In this document: positions 47,780 to 59,220 of the stretch, piece by piece
Layout: each line of letters opens with the position of its first letter
Position numbering within the stretch: the first letter of the stretch is position 1
Assembly (NCBI RefSeq): GCF_945859685.1
Contig: NC_079149.1
Span: 126,878,065-126,942,064 of the forward strand
Source: Eupeodes corollae
Taxonomy: Eukaryota; Arthropoda; Insecta; Diptera; Syrphidae
Reading direction: 5' to 3'
DNA: 64,000 nucleotides
Translations under genes and position numbers: made by a program
Notes under the pieces: generated by a model
Databases searched by the model: none
What the model was told of the DNA's origin: nothing
What the model saw: the letters and a program-made list of their open reading frames with translations, nothing else

Positions 47780-48100
47780 CTTCTGACCCGTTTATTACAA
47801 GCCTAAGAAAACTTCCCCAGAAAAAGGCTTATAATATTGAGAATAATGTTCTTGAATTGTTGAAGGCACCTGACCTTCCGTTTACCTCGGATACTTCCGG
47901 TACATCAGCTCTTCTTAGTTCCGATAGTTCTTCCGAAGCTGAATAATCATTTTTTTGAATTTAAATCTTTATTTCTTATTTTTTGCATAAAGGAATAAAA
48001 TATTATTATTTAAACACTAGATGTATGCTTTTTATTCATTTTCCAAAGGTTTAGTGCCATAAAATATTTTTTGCCAAGAATTCATGCATTTGGCCCCTGT
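47780..48100 (+). other. Unidentified insert with a small ORF and AATAAA, inside the mariner remnant
   Basis: A + strand frame running to a stop at 47946 contains SDPFITSLRKLPQKKAYNIE and the acidic tail SDSSSEAE, followed 40-50 bases later by AATAAA. It looks like the last exon of some gene or mobile element. The segment SDPF...LP.KK faintly recalls BESS motifs in insect MADF-BESS proteins, which is only a guess. It replaces the part of the mariner expected between the QQDG block and the IDILHERF block. Confidence 0.3.
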
Positions 48101-48699
48101 GTGCGCCGCCGCCGTCCTGTTGGAACTACATGTCATCTAGGTCCATATGGTTCAATTTGGTCCATAAGAAATTAGTTATCATCGTTATGTGGCGCTCGGT
48201 GTTGACGGTCGGTGACCGCCTCACTAATGTCGTTTTTAAAAAATTACGGACCAATTACGTCACTGCGCCGCGCCGGCCCAAAATCTACACCAATTGGTAA
48301 TTTTTTGAGGATCCATTATTACCTGGTGAACCTCGCGTTAGCACGGCCATTAATCCAAAAATGCGGCTCATCACTCAAGAGGATCTTTCCGCCAAAATTG
48401 GTGCTCTGTTCCAAATGATTCGAAGCCCATAGTCAGCGAAAAAATGGTGTTTTTGTCATGAACTTTGAGCTCCTGGGTCAGTTGTATCTTTAACGGGTAA
48501 AAGCCCAAGTCCCGACGCGAAATTTGACAAGTTAAAGTCTGCGAAAGGCCGAGTTCTTGTGCACGGCGAGTCATAGAATGCCTTGTGTTCTGCTGTACAT
48601 TTTCACGGAGGCATTGTTCTCGGCCGATCTTGCTTTTCTTGAACGTATGGGTGTTGGCTGGTTGTTTTAAAGACACTCTATATAAAGACTTGAAACCAA

Positions 48700-49560
48700 T
48701 CTGTCATTCTGGTTTGCCTACAAGCTATTATATTCTTACATAAATTCACCACTGTTAATGGCAATTCACCACGAATTGATGAGAAAATATGAAGAATGAC
48801 TTGTATAGTGCTTACCTAACTTAAAATGGACAATTTTGTTGCAACATTGGTTGATAAGGAAAAGTGTATTAAATCTAATGTATAATAGAGGGAAAATAAA
48901 TTAAATCCGGAGGGCTGAAAAGTGTGTTGTATTTTGTGATATTATTTCTTATATGTTTTTTGTGGGTAATAAACTAAGAGTGATGTAATGCTAATAAGAA
49001 TTCGATAGAAAAGCATACAATTAATAACGCACACAAATGGATCACTAAAATATCATGTTTTTAAGTTGTTTAAAAATGTATAATTATATAATGGTAACTT
49101 ATAAAAATAAATAATTTTAAAAGTTTGTACTGAGTATAATACAGTTTCCAATTCAATAAAATGTTACAATTGTCTGAACAAGATATTTGTTTTATTATGC
49201 AAAGAAAACTTGAAAAAATATTAGCAAAAAAGAAAAACATTGTTTTTTTTTTTCTAAATTTTAAATGTAATGCAAAGAGTTCTGATCCCGGTCAAATTAT
49301 ACATACGAGTACGTTCCAGAAATTTTTTTTTTTGAATGTTCTAATCATTCTATTTTTGAATTTAAAAACGACTATTTCATATAAAAATATTTTTTTAATT
49401 ACAGAAAAGCGAACAAGTTTTAACAATTTCACTATAATTTAAGTTTTTCAAAGGAAAAAAAAACATAACAGTGTGACATCACCTTAAATAAGAAAAAAAA
49501 TCCACAAAACATCAAATCTGAAATTCTCACCACAGCGATTTAGTAAAAAAACAACAACAT
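48700..49560. other. AT-rich non-coding DNA
   Basis: No gene supported. The frame at 49161-49442 is Lys/Phe-rich and without motifs. Confidence 0.4.
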
Positions 49561-49565
49561 CTGTA

Positions 49566-49870
49566 GTACCCGTGGCATGATGGTTTGTGCGTTGGACTGT
49601 CATGCAAGGGGTCTTGGGTTCAATCCCTGCCTGCGCCACCTTAATTTAAAAAAATTAATTTTCGCGGGTACTGCCTCTTGCGAGGAATTGACAAATCCTT
49701 CAAGATTAATTCTTGTCATGAAAAAGTGCTTTCTCAAACTAGCCGTTCGGATTCGGCATAAAATTGTAGGTCCCCTCCATTCCTGACAACATTACTCGCA
49801 CACAGGAATGGTTGAGAGTTGTAAGTCACTAGGCCCTGGTTCACAACGGACTGTTGCGCCACCCCATTTT
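49566..49870 (+). mobile_element. tRNA-derived SINE, full-length copy
   Basis: The head is tRNA-like: box A TGGCATGATGG (49573-49583), an anticodon-like loop CTGTCAT, and box B GGTTCAATCCC (49618-49628). GTACCCG near the start matches CGGGTAC at about 49664. The body follows with CTGCCTCTTGCGAGGAATTG, ATTCGGCATAAAATTGTAGG and ACACAGGAATGGTTGAGAG, ending GCGCCACCCC and a T-run. GTC in the loop suggests descent from tRNA-Asp. The 3' 90 bases recur at 53706-53797, and the whole body is recognisable in the older copy at 2040-2315. Confidence 0.8.
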
Positions 49871-52620
49871 TTTTTGATCTGTCAAAACAAGTGTATACAA
49901 CGCATCGAACTATTATTGGATTTCTATTATTCATGGACTTAACGTCAAAATTATAAATACAACAATGTAAACAAATAGGTGTTGAAGGTTAAAACTTTTG
50001 AAAGATTCCGGTTATATGGAGTGTCTTTAGATTGTTTACTGAACTGGTCATCTCAAATTTGGCCACAGTCGACTGTGAAGGGCCACCACGTCTACCGTAA
50101 AATGGGCTTAAGGTTTGTGTTAACGAACACTCATTTTGATAATAAAGTTTTAATGTGTTATTTGCCGTGATGTTTTGGCATAAACAACTGAATAATAAAT
50201 AAATGTTTTGCCAGATGTCACGAAACGAAATGGTTGCCACGGTGTGACAAAATCCATCCACGCCAATTGAAAAACCCTTAATATTAGTTAAAAAGCTATA
50301 AACCCAGAAACCCATATTTTCTCTACGAAATTTTAAACAACTTATAATGGTTTCATTTGATATTTGCTGGAAAAGCATAAACTCTATTCTTTGTGAGCAA
50401 ATTTTTGTTTTGCTTAAGCTTAAATGATACTTTCTTTAAACATAAATGAATTATTTTATCAATATCCCATTTTAATTTTTGTTTTGTAATCCAACTCCAC
50501 GTCCTTTTTCATTGCATATCCATGACGCATACCACTTTTATTAACTTAAGAGCTTTAAATGAATCCTACATAAAAGTATGTATAATAATTATGACAATCA
50601 CCTTTGTTTATCTTCCATATTATTAGCATCAGCATACAAAAAGACACCGAGAGCATTTACATTATAATAAAAATCACTCAGCTTTTCTATTTATATCCTT
50701 TTTTTTAATGCGTATCCTTTTTCTATGAATATATTTATCACCATATTATCACCATCACCATATAATATCATTGTATTCAAAAGTGTTTCTCTGATGATGG
50801 AAAAGAGGTTATTAACAAAAGTGGCCAGAATACCGTCATCGCATCCAGGACTAAACAATAACATTGTCCTTTGTCACTGGCGACAACACACTATATTTAG
50901 TAGAAAAACACTTCACCAACCCACCTACTTCTTTCGCCTCCTTTCCTTGCCCGATCTCTTCAACTTTGCATCCTTTTTTTTCTATTCCACTTCATACTCT
51001 ATTCTGTTCTGATGTTGTAGGTGTATGGGATGAGTTGATATATTTATGCATGAGAACCGAAGGGGAGCACATCAGAGAGGAAAAAAAAATAATAACAATA
51101 ATAAACTTGCAGCAGACTATTTCACCCACTGGCACTGGGACTGAATGACGATATAGCGGCGTAAACGTAGGAATTATGATGAATCCTTACACAGACGACG
51201 AACGGAATATGTAGCTAGAGCGACGTGACGTACTATTTGCACATAAAATCGTCCTCATCACTTTTTCGTCCTTTAAGAAACGACAAATACAAATTCAGAT
51301 GCAGATTCAGATTCAGACGACTTTCAGGTGTTTTTCATATTTTCTTTATTTCTTTTTTGTTTTTCCGTCCAACCAATCTCAAGTTGTCACACACAATGTA
51401 CCAGATCCTAGATTCTGATTCATCCATCCGTTGGATTGAAAAACCTAGTAAAATGTTAATGACCTTATCTCGCAAGAATGTTATGCTGTACCATCAAGAA
51501 CTTCACTCTACATATGCATCCCTGAACTCTTTCAAGCATCTTCCCGTGTGCACACTGCACACACAAAAACAATCATACATGAGATAATGTTTAAGAAAAA
51601 GTAGTATCCATATCCTTTCTAAGGACGTTTTTCTATTTTATTTTATTTTTTAAATAAAACCACACAAATTCGAAAACTGTCATCGTATTTAGTTTTTATT
51701 TAAGTTTATCATTGTTGCTAATGTGCATTGTCTTGGTTCCTTAGATGTGGTCTCTTCCTCAAGAAAATGGAAACTCGAGGAACTCAAGACCACCACTATC
51801 ACACCGCACCGCATTTATCGTAGTCAGTTGAGTTGAGATAAGATTACTTCTTCATATGATATAAAGCGAAGTCGTTTAAGAATATCCTTATGGCTAACCA
51901 ACCAGCGAATGATGCATGCCACCCGCACTAATACAAAAAACACAACCAGGATTTTCCTAGACTCGTCCTTGGATGATGTGGAAACCGCAACATTACAAAA
52001 GATTTGATGCTGGTTTGCGAGTGAACTAACAAACAGAAAAAAGGATATAAACTGTAATTTCATTTAAAAATGGGAAATGTGGGATTTTCGAATTGTTTTA
52101 CGTTAAGTGTTGAATTGCACACAAAAAAGTTATGTCAGCCGGATGCAGTTTACAGTACGTATAACGTATACAGACTGCATTGTGGCACGAACGGGCGGCG
52201 GCGAACGAAATTGCTTTTGGCATTAAGGAGAGAACACAATTTTTGGTTAAAGGGATTTGGGAAAGACTTAAGTTTTGTATGCGGTTTTTTTGTCTGTCCG
52301 AACTTAAAACTGGCAGTGTTACAAAGTAAAAGTTATCTTTCAAATAATTTTATCCTTGTTTTTATTTTGTTTTTAGATTAGAAACTTAACTGCGTTGGAA
52401 TTTTCGGTATTTATTATTTCTTTGAAAATTTTTGGAGGGATGAAATGTATTTAATTTTTGGTTTCTATCCCAAATGGATGGATGTAAAAATATCCTTCCG
52501 ATAAAGTAAAAAAAACGTTACTAATTGTTCCATTTATAGGTCAATCATTCATTCAATTTTAAGTCAACAGTTTTTGTTTGTTATTATTTTGTATTGTTTA
52601 TAACATAAAGTTTTAAAACA
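49871..52620. other. Non-coding DNA
   Basis: Many 60-129 codon frames occur in this stretch (49989-50378 -, 50725-51148 +, 51225-51587 +, 52070-52381 +), but they overlap, are of low complexity, and carry no recognisable domain. Nothing else is identified. Confidence 0.35.
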
Positions 52621-52621
52621 T

Positions 52622-52630
52622 TAAAAAAAA
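52622..52630 (-). terminator. Pol III terminator of tRNA-Val
   Basis: A run of T on the - strand (A-run on the +) starts eight bases after the tRNA 3' end. Confidence 0.8.
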
Positions 52631-52637
52631 GGTAAAT

Positions 52638-52710
52638 TGTTTCCGCCCGGGATCGAACCGGGGGCCTTCCGCGTGTTAGGCGGATGTGATAACCACTACA
52701 CCACGGAAAC
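52638..52710 (-). tRNA. tRNA-Val (anticodon AAC)
   Basis: On the - strand this is a 73-base cloverleaf. The acceptor stem GTTTCCG pairs with CGGAAAC, then discriminator A. Box A is TGGTGTAGTGG and box B is GGTTCGATCCC. The anticodon arm CCGCC-TAACACG-CGG gives AAC, which reads GUU and (after inosine editing) other GUN codons. No intron. No other tRNA is clustered with it. Confidence 0.97.
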
Positions 52711-53465
52711 ACTTGAAATTTTTGTGTCTTAACTTTTTTTTTCAATTTGCAACTATTTTGATGTGTTTTTTGTTTACATTCAGTATTTTGGTTAAAAATA
52801 GGAAAATAGTAATCACGTTTTATTTTGAAATAGAAGTGGTAGGTAAATATATTAAAATTATATTGTTATAGTTGTGTTTTAGCAATTTTGTGGTTGAAAA
52901 CAATTGAAATAAAAAAAAAAATACGTATACGCCCTAGTGAGCCTAAATTAAGAAACCTCTGCAGCAATTATTTCTCATTAATCTGAAAATTTTATAAAAA
53001 TTTTATTTGTAATTAAAGAAATGTAATAAAAAGTTTCATTTGTCAAATTTAACATTTCGATATTTCTCGTCCTTCAAAGTCTGCGTGTATGTACTTTTAT
53101 ATGTTTGTACGTTCCTCCATTCTTTTCGGATACCATTTTTGGTCATAAGAACTTCAAATAAGTTTTGTTTTACAGATAATAACATAGAAAGATGCCAAAC
53201 GGTCTTTCTAATCAAACATTACCATACGATGGTAGAGTTGTTGAAAAAGTGGGTTTCCCGATTGATTCCTTTTGTCTGTCTGTCCTCACAGCTCAAAAAA
53301 TTGGGTTGATTGAGTTCAAAATTGGAAATTAAAACTTAAAACAGATACGCATTAGGCAAAATTCGCATTTGGTCAAAAATCGAAAATTTAAATTTTCTCA
53401 AAAACGATTTTTTCACAAAATATTCCAGGCAAAAAATATGTTTTTTTCAGGTTCCTTTCATTAAG

Positions 53466-53560
53466 ATTCTAGGGACCTTGTAACGCCGAGCCTAGTCAAA
53501 AATTTAATTCGACAAGTTGTACCGATTACAATAAATTCCTTAAGGATGGAAAATTAACAA
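53466..53560 (-). repeat. End fragment of the AACTTCC/tandem-unit repeat family
   Basis: On the + strand it reads GGGACCTTGTAACG, then GACAAGTTGTACCGATTACA and ATAAATTCCTTAAGGA. This is the inverted counterpart of the left end of the copy at 2883 (GTTATTGTAATGGTTCCGAT, TTGTCAAAT antisense, ACGTTTCAAGGTCCCTAG). Further parts of this copy may extend left to about 53040. Confidence 0.5.
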
Positions 53561-53705
53561 CAACAAAATTAGACAGCATTTCATAACAATATGTCAGGAC
53601 GTTTTTGGGAAAATTCGAATTTTCGACTTTGGAAAAAATGCTGAAACAAAAATTATTCCTGCTAGATTTTTTGAGTAAATATTTAATTTGGTGTTTGATT
53701 TTTTT

Positions 53706-53797
53706 CATTCCTGACAACAGTACTCGCACACAGGAATGGTTGAGAGTTGTAAGTCACTAGGCCCTGGTTCACAACGGACTGTTGCGCCACCCCATTT
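53706..53797 (+). mobile_element. 5'-truncated SINE copy
   Basis: It matches 49778-49867 almost base for base: CATTCCTGACAAC, ACTCGCACACAGGAATGG and TGTTGCGCCACCCCATTT. A typical difference is ACAGTACTCG versus ACATTACTCG. The tRNA-like head is missing. 5' truncation fits insertion by LINE machinery. Confidence 0.8.
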
Positions 53798-53859
53798 GAT
53801 TTATTTGTTTGATTTTTTTGGTATTTATAACTATTCGTGTTAATGAACATACACACTTA

Positions 53860-56365
53860 CTTACTTAAGGTGGCACTGCAGTCCTGTGTGAACTAGGGCC
53901 TCACCCAACAAACTTTTCCATCTAGCTCGGTCCCTAGCTAGAAGTCTCCAGTTTCGCACTCCAAGTTGGGTGAGGTCACATTCCACTTGTGCGCGCCACC
54001 CGATCCGCGATCTTTCTCTACCTCGCTGTCTTGTGGGTGTGGATTCGAAGATTTTTCGGGCCGAGCATTGGTTTCCATGCGCTCTACGTTACCTAGCCAT
54101 CTTAGTCGTTGGACTTTTACGTACCTAATTTAGTCTACGTCGCTGTACAGCCTGTACAGCCTGTACAGCTCGTCGTTCCATCTTCTTCTCCACTACCCTT
54201 CGATGCATACGGGACCGTTTTCTCGAGCCGACCCAAGGTGCTTTCATCCGCTTTTGTCATAGTCCATGCTTCTGCACCGTATAACAGGACGGGGATGATA
54301 AGGGTCTTATATAGCAACACTTTGGTCCCTCGAGAGAGGACTTTACCACTTAATTGCTTTCTTAGTCCAAAGAAAGAGCGGTTAGCAAGAGTTATTCTGC
54401 GTTTGATCTCAGAGCTGGTGTTGTTTTCTGCGTTTACAGCGGAACCTACGTAGACGAAGTCCTTGACTACCTCAAAGTTACGTCTATCGATGGTGACGTT
54501 TTGAACAAGACGTCGGCGTTGTATGTCCTTTCTTGACGACAGAATGTACTTTGTTTTGTTCTCATTAACAGTTAAACCCATTTTTGACGCCTCTGCCTAA
54601 ATACTCACAAAAGCCCCATTGACATCACGCTGAGTTCTTCCGATTATGTCAATGTCATCAGCATATGCCAGTAATTGAACAGACTTTTGAAAGATAGTGC
54701 CTCTAGTATTGACGTGTGAGTTCTGGCCTATTCTTTCAAACACGTTGTTAAAAAAATCACATGACAGCGCATCACCTTGTTTAAAACCTTTTTTGACATC
54801 GAAAGGTTCTGTTCAGCTGTTTCCAATTTATATAGAGCTGCGTGAATCCTCCATGGTCATTCTGCACAAACAGACGAGTTTGGGATTGATGCCACAACTA
54901 GACATGGCTCTATATAGCTTATCCCTGTAAATTCTGTCATAAGCGGCCTTGAAATCGATGAAAAGATGGTGGTGTCGATTTGGTGTTCTTGGATTTTTTG
55001 CAGGATCTGCCGTTATGTGAATATTTGATCGACCGTGGACTTTTCTGGTCTAAAACAAAACTGATGAGGACCTATCAGGTTGTTGACGATGTGCTTTAGA
55101 CTTTTACATATTACGGCAGATTCCTCTATAGTTGGTGCAGTTTAGAGGGCCTCCTTTTTTCAGAATAGGACAAACAATACTGAGGTTCCATTCATCGGGC
55201 ATGCTTTCTTCCCATCATATCTTACAGATTGTTGGCTTTCGTCGTCTATGTTGCATGGATTTTCCTGCTTGACAGCGTAATTCAGTTCGTCGTCGCCGTT
55301 ATACAGTCTGTAAAAGTGGTCCTTCCATATCCTTAGCATTGACTGCGGTTACACTATGATGTCTCCACTTTCGTATTTGCAGCCTTCGGTTCTAGGTTTA
55401 TGTACCTGTGAATTTCGTTTCACCTGTTCATAAAACTTTCGAACTTCATTCCTCCTTTTAAACCTCTCAACATCTTCGAAGTCGGCGTTCCTCTCGCCTC
55501 TTCTGCTCATAGAGCCATGAGCAGCTCTCGTCCTTTTATGCAGCGCCGCTTTGCGTGCCTGTTGTTTGGATGCATTTGCTTGCCGACATTCCTCATACAT
55601 TGTGGTCGCGGCAGAGAACTTCGAGAGAGGTTACTTGTAACTCGTTCAGAAAAGGATCTGGCGATCCTTTGAGATTGTAGCCGTTTGACGTTGTACCTTC
55701 TACCAGCACCTCCTTATTTTGCCTCGGCTACAACGAGGTAGTGGTCCGAGTTAGCTCTTCGGAAAGTTCGTACATCCATTATGCTGAAAGCGTGTCTGGC
55801 GTCTATCGCAATATGGCGAATCTGGTGGACGGTAGATTGATCTGGAGAAGTCCAAGTTCCTTTGTGGATATTGAGGTGTGGAAAACGCGTACTGGCTACC
55901 ATGACGTTTCGCCCCGCAGAAAAATCTATGAGCCTGAATCCGTTGTCGGAAGTGTTGTCGTGCAGGCTGTTCTTACCGATTATTCCACTAAAGATGTCTT
56001 CCTTTCCTAGCTTGGCATTAAAATCGTCCAGGACTATTTCAATATCGTAGCTTCATGAGGCATTTATTGATGTACCTATAGCTCAAGACTTCTTGCCTAA
56101 GTCTGGCTCCAATGACGAAGCAGCATCCAAATAAGCGCCGTTGATTTTCGTGGTGGCAGTCACCATAGTAAATATCGCAGTTTTTCATCCTCTTTTTGCC
56201 CGGCCCATCCCATCGTATTTCCTGGATGGCGGTGATGTCTGCTTTATAGCGGTCTAGGGCCTCCGCTAATTCTTCGGCACCACGTGGTCTGTTAATTCGT
56301 TTGCTTGGTAGTCAACAGTTAATCTGTCCGTATCCAAGGCTTGTATTGGTGTTTGGCAACTATGA
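53860..56365 (-). pseudogene. LINE copy (second family), endonuclease to C-terminus, decayed
   Basis: Read on the - strand from 56365: an endonuclease start with RPRGAEELAEALDRYKADIT and IQEIRWDGPGKKRMKNCDIY, its C-terminal part with HKGTWTSPDQST and HIAIDARHAFSIMDVRTFRR (55714-55902), a linker (55349-55600) with KALHKRTRAAH-like and EVRKFYEQVKRNSQ blocks, reverse-transcriptase scraps including AYADDIDII (about 54650), and the C-terminal domain (54135-54581) with MGLTVNENKTKYILSSRKDI and KDFVYVGSAV. There are many stops and shifts. It is the same family as 34185-36075, and here the endonuclease is visible. The 3' end has the AAGT tandem tail (TTAAGTAAGTAAGTG on the - strand). Confidence 0.82.
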
Positions 56366-56375
56366 ACATACATAC

Positions 56376-57893
56376 AATGTTGGAAAAACTAATAGAAACA
56401 AGCTTCTTGTTCATTCTTGAAGAATAGAAAAATAAAAATAAACAGATAGATTTTTAACAATTTATTGCTTAAATACAACAATTTTTTTTAAATACAATAT
56501 TCCGAGATAATGATAATGATAATGACTTGTGATTATTATGTTGCTTCCTCTTGGAAAAAATAATAGAAACAATATTAGAATGGTACTCTTGTTGTAGCGA
56601 TAAAGTAACTTCGAATATTTTGTAGTGGCATTCTTTCAAATTTTAATAACTGCTTCCACTTTTCGCCCCATCGAATTCACCAATTCGACACATGTCTCCG
56701 GGTATGGAGAACCATTCCCTTTGAATTTTCGACCACAGCTCGTCTTTCTTTTTGGTTTTACTATCTCCGATCCTTCTCTTTTGGATGCCCCATAAGTGTT
56801 CAATTGGGTTTAGGCCGGGGGATTGTGATGTGATGACCATTCGATAATATTGATTTTGTTTTTTTGTAAGTATTTGTTAGCAAATTTTGAGGGGTGCTTC
56901 ATGACCTCATATTTGATTGGCACCTCCTCTTCAGTTATTGTAAGCATAACTGAATTTAAGATGTGGACATAATTCACATTGCACATCTTATCTTTGATCC
57001 TAAATATTGTACCTATACCAGATGCTGAAAAGGACCCTCAAATCAATATATTCGCACCGCCGTGCTTCACTATCTCCTTTGTGTTTTTTGAGATCAAGTT
57101 CTTGTCTTTTGGCCTTCTAACAAACATTTTTCCCTCGAAAGCAAATTGATCTTTTTTTCATCCGACCACAAAACAGACAGGTGTAAGTGTTTGTTTTTGC
57201 AAAGGGAAGTCTTTGTATAATGTTTGTCTTGGTTAAAAAATGCCACTTTTTGTGGACTTCTACCAGGAATACTTGCTTCTTTAAGTTGGTTTCTTATTGT
57301 TCTAGCTGTCACTGATCCGTTTAATTCGTGTTTGAGCTCTCTTAAAGAAAAAAATGGTTTCTTCTTACATATTCTTACCAATAGTGTATCAAAACGCAAA
57401 GAAGTTTGTCTTTTTCTTTATCTTGTTTCTTTTTTAGGCTTGAACGTAAAGTTTTAAATACTTTTTTCTTCGAACAGTTTAAGGTTTTTGCAATTTCAAC
57501 CTTCGTTTAAACAGCTTGTCTTAGTTTTTTTCATTACTTCGCGTTATAAGTTAGTATAACGTAATCCCGTATTTATTAAAATTATAGACGACTTTTAGAA
57601 AATTTGTTTAGTTTTGAATATAAAACATCTGACAAACTAATAAGCAAACTCAAAATGCCTATTTGCATACAAAAAAATTGATCCTTACATTAGAATAACA
57701 GTTAAACTAGGTTGTTCCTATTATGTTTTCCAGGTGAAACCATCATTGGCCTCAAACTTTTTACCATTAAATGAAAACAAAAAGTACAATTAAAAAATAG
57801 AAAGACTAACGACAAAAGACTTAATTGCTAAAAAATATTGTGTACCGAAAATGATGAAGACACTTGTTTTTATTATTTTTTCCAACACTCCCT
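56376..57893 (-). mobile_element. Tc1-like DNA transposon with IR/DR ends
   Basis: Four copies of a ~21-base site TTGGAAAAAATAATAGAAAC are present: outer left 56380-56401, inner left 56551-56573, inner right (inverted) 57712-57734, and outer right (inverted) 57864-57885. Spacing is about 170 and 150 bases. This is the inverted/direct repeat layout of some Tc1 elements, in which transposase binds both outer and inner sites. TA lies close to the left end; the exact right edge is uncertain. Confidence 0.8.
56643..57480 (-). pseudogene. Tc1-like transposase, decayed
   Basis: On the - strand the DNA-binding part has SLRELKHELNGSVTARTIRN and QLKEASIPGRSPQK (57200-57399). The first catalytic block is VLWSDEKKINL, with its Asp intact (57158-57170). 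A later piece has VKHGGANI. The third block is LNPIEHLWG, with its Glu intact (near 56788-56820), in 56643-56840. The second catalytic block, normally around NDPKH, reads VMKH near 56900, so the second Asp is lost. Stops separate the pieces. It cannot act on its own. Confidence 0.8.
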
Positions 57894-58800
57894 GTGCTAA
57901 AAAAACATTTCTATTCTACGGAGTCTTTGTCTCAATAAAAGTGTTTTATTGAAAAAACTATATATGCAATACTTTCAGAGGATTATATGAGTTCTTTGAT
58001 TGAACTTTTCTATGATATATCAAAAATCATTTCAAATTATTGTTATTTCGTCAATTTAATCTCTTAATCTCTTGTCGCGTCTTTCTTATAACTACATCAC
58101 TTAAGTCCCTATACCTTACATTATCATCGCAAATCCAGACATTGTTTGATGGCAATTCCCGCAAAATGTTGTAAAACCCTTGTTAGTGGCAATCAAGACA
58201 AAAATTGATTATCCATACATATAGTTATTTCCGGTCAATAGCACCTTTTGTTTCGAATGAAATTCAATTCCGAAACAGAAACTCCTATAAACTATGGTAT
58301 TTTTTAATCTGATGACCATAGCTTTGAAAATCCCTTTTAAAACTTCATCGATTAAATTGATCTTGCGTCCAGACACCTTTTAGAGCCAGAAACTGCAAGT
58401 ATCCATCTATATGGCGCCACAACTCCATTTGTTCCATATACACATCACTCTATCATTCTTATCGAATCATACAAACCATTCCATTCTATTTCCCCTTCTC
58501 CCCCCCATCAATATCATCAAACTGCATATAAAATTGAAAGCGGCTTCTAATTTCGCACTTTGTGTTCTCTCCCCCACTCTTTAACCCCTGGCTTGCCCTC
58601 TATGTTCAATGTTCATCCTCTGCATCCAGTAAGATAAACGGATTGTCCTCGACGAAAGACGACGCGACGGACGATAGTCATCAAAATTTTGCATCACTCG
58701 ACCGACTTGGGATTGATGAGCATTCATTTTGTGGATTTCTTCCCCACTAAAGTGTATTTTAAGCCCCCCTCCACCTCTTATGCCCTCTTGATAGTCCATA
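57894..58800. other. Non-coding DNA
   Basis: No gene or recognisable repeat. Two overlapping frames on opposite strands (58562-58817) have no domain. Confidence 0.4.
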
Positions 58801-59220
58801 ACCCCTTGTGGAAGCAATGGAAATGAAGATGCCTCATCCGCCCATCATGGCCATCGCCATCATATTCGTTCGACCGGTCATGACGATGACGAGGATGACG
58901 GTGGCGGCGGCGACGCATGGTGGAGCATCATCTTCTTCCACTTTATATCGGAATCATCATCGATTAATCTGTTTGTTGGTGTATCGACGAACACGCTCCT
59001 TCTGTTGCTACTGCTGCTGCCGGTCGTGGTGCTGCTTCCAACAACAAGGAGCAGTGTTTCTGTTGTTATTGCTGACTGCCAATTTGCTGTTCTATTGCTA
59101 TCATCATCGTTGTCAACTACGACGATGACGATGGACGTCGTCGTCGGTTTAGTTGTCCGCCTTTATAGCCACGACGACAACTACGACGCAACGCTTACAA
59201 TGTCCGATACCCTTTAAGCC
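58801..59220. other. GC-rich trinucleotide patch (ATG/GAC/GGC-like)
   Basis: The segment is dense in GACGATGACG, GGTGGCGGCGGCG, CATCATC and TGCTGCTGC-like triplets. Long frames exist on both strands here because of the low-complexity composition. It resembles the smaller patches at 6362-6410, 6735-6800 and 31898-31936. I see no protein domain. Confidence 0.4.

Larger units (their letters stand above)
46545..48690 (-). pseudogene. Mariner transposase gene split by insertions
   Basis: On the - strand the gene starts near 48690. The N-terminal part (48371-48676) has RRAQELGLSQ, RRDLGFYPLKIQLTQELKVHD. A central part (48120-48300) has VIGPYFFKND, QIEPYG and FQQDGG. A third piece (47708-47777) has MIDILHERFEGKFISRRS. 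The C-terminal part (46545-46720) has RDLTPLDFFLWG and AIAQIQ. Two foreign segments separate the pieces: an unidentified insert (about 47780-48100) and a LINE on the opposite strand (46717-47707). The coding pieces themselves also contain stops. The gene is dead. Confidence 0.75.

Noticed and set aside
49566..49640. Possible tRNA gene (box A and box B at correct spacing).
   Set aside because: The acceptor stem does not pair properly and the sequence continues into a repeated SINE body.
50725..51587. Three frames of 94-120 codons on the + strand.
   Set aside because: They overlap each other in different frames, are Ser/Phe-rich from pyrimidine-rich DNA, and have no motifs.
58562..59217. Overlapping open frames on both strands in a GC-rich patch.
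   Set aside because: They arise from low-complexity triplets; no conserved domain, no splice or start context.
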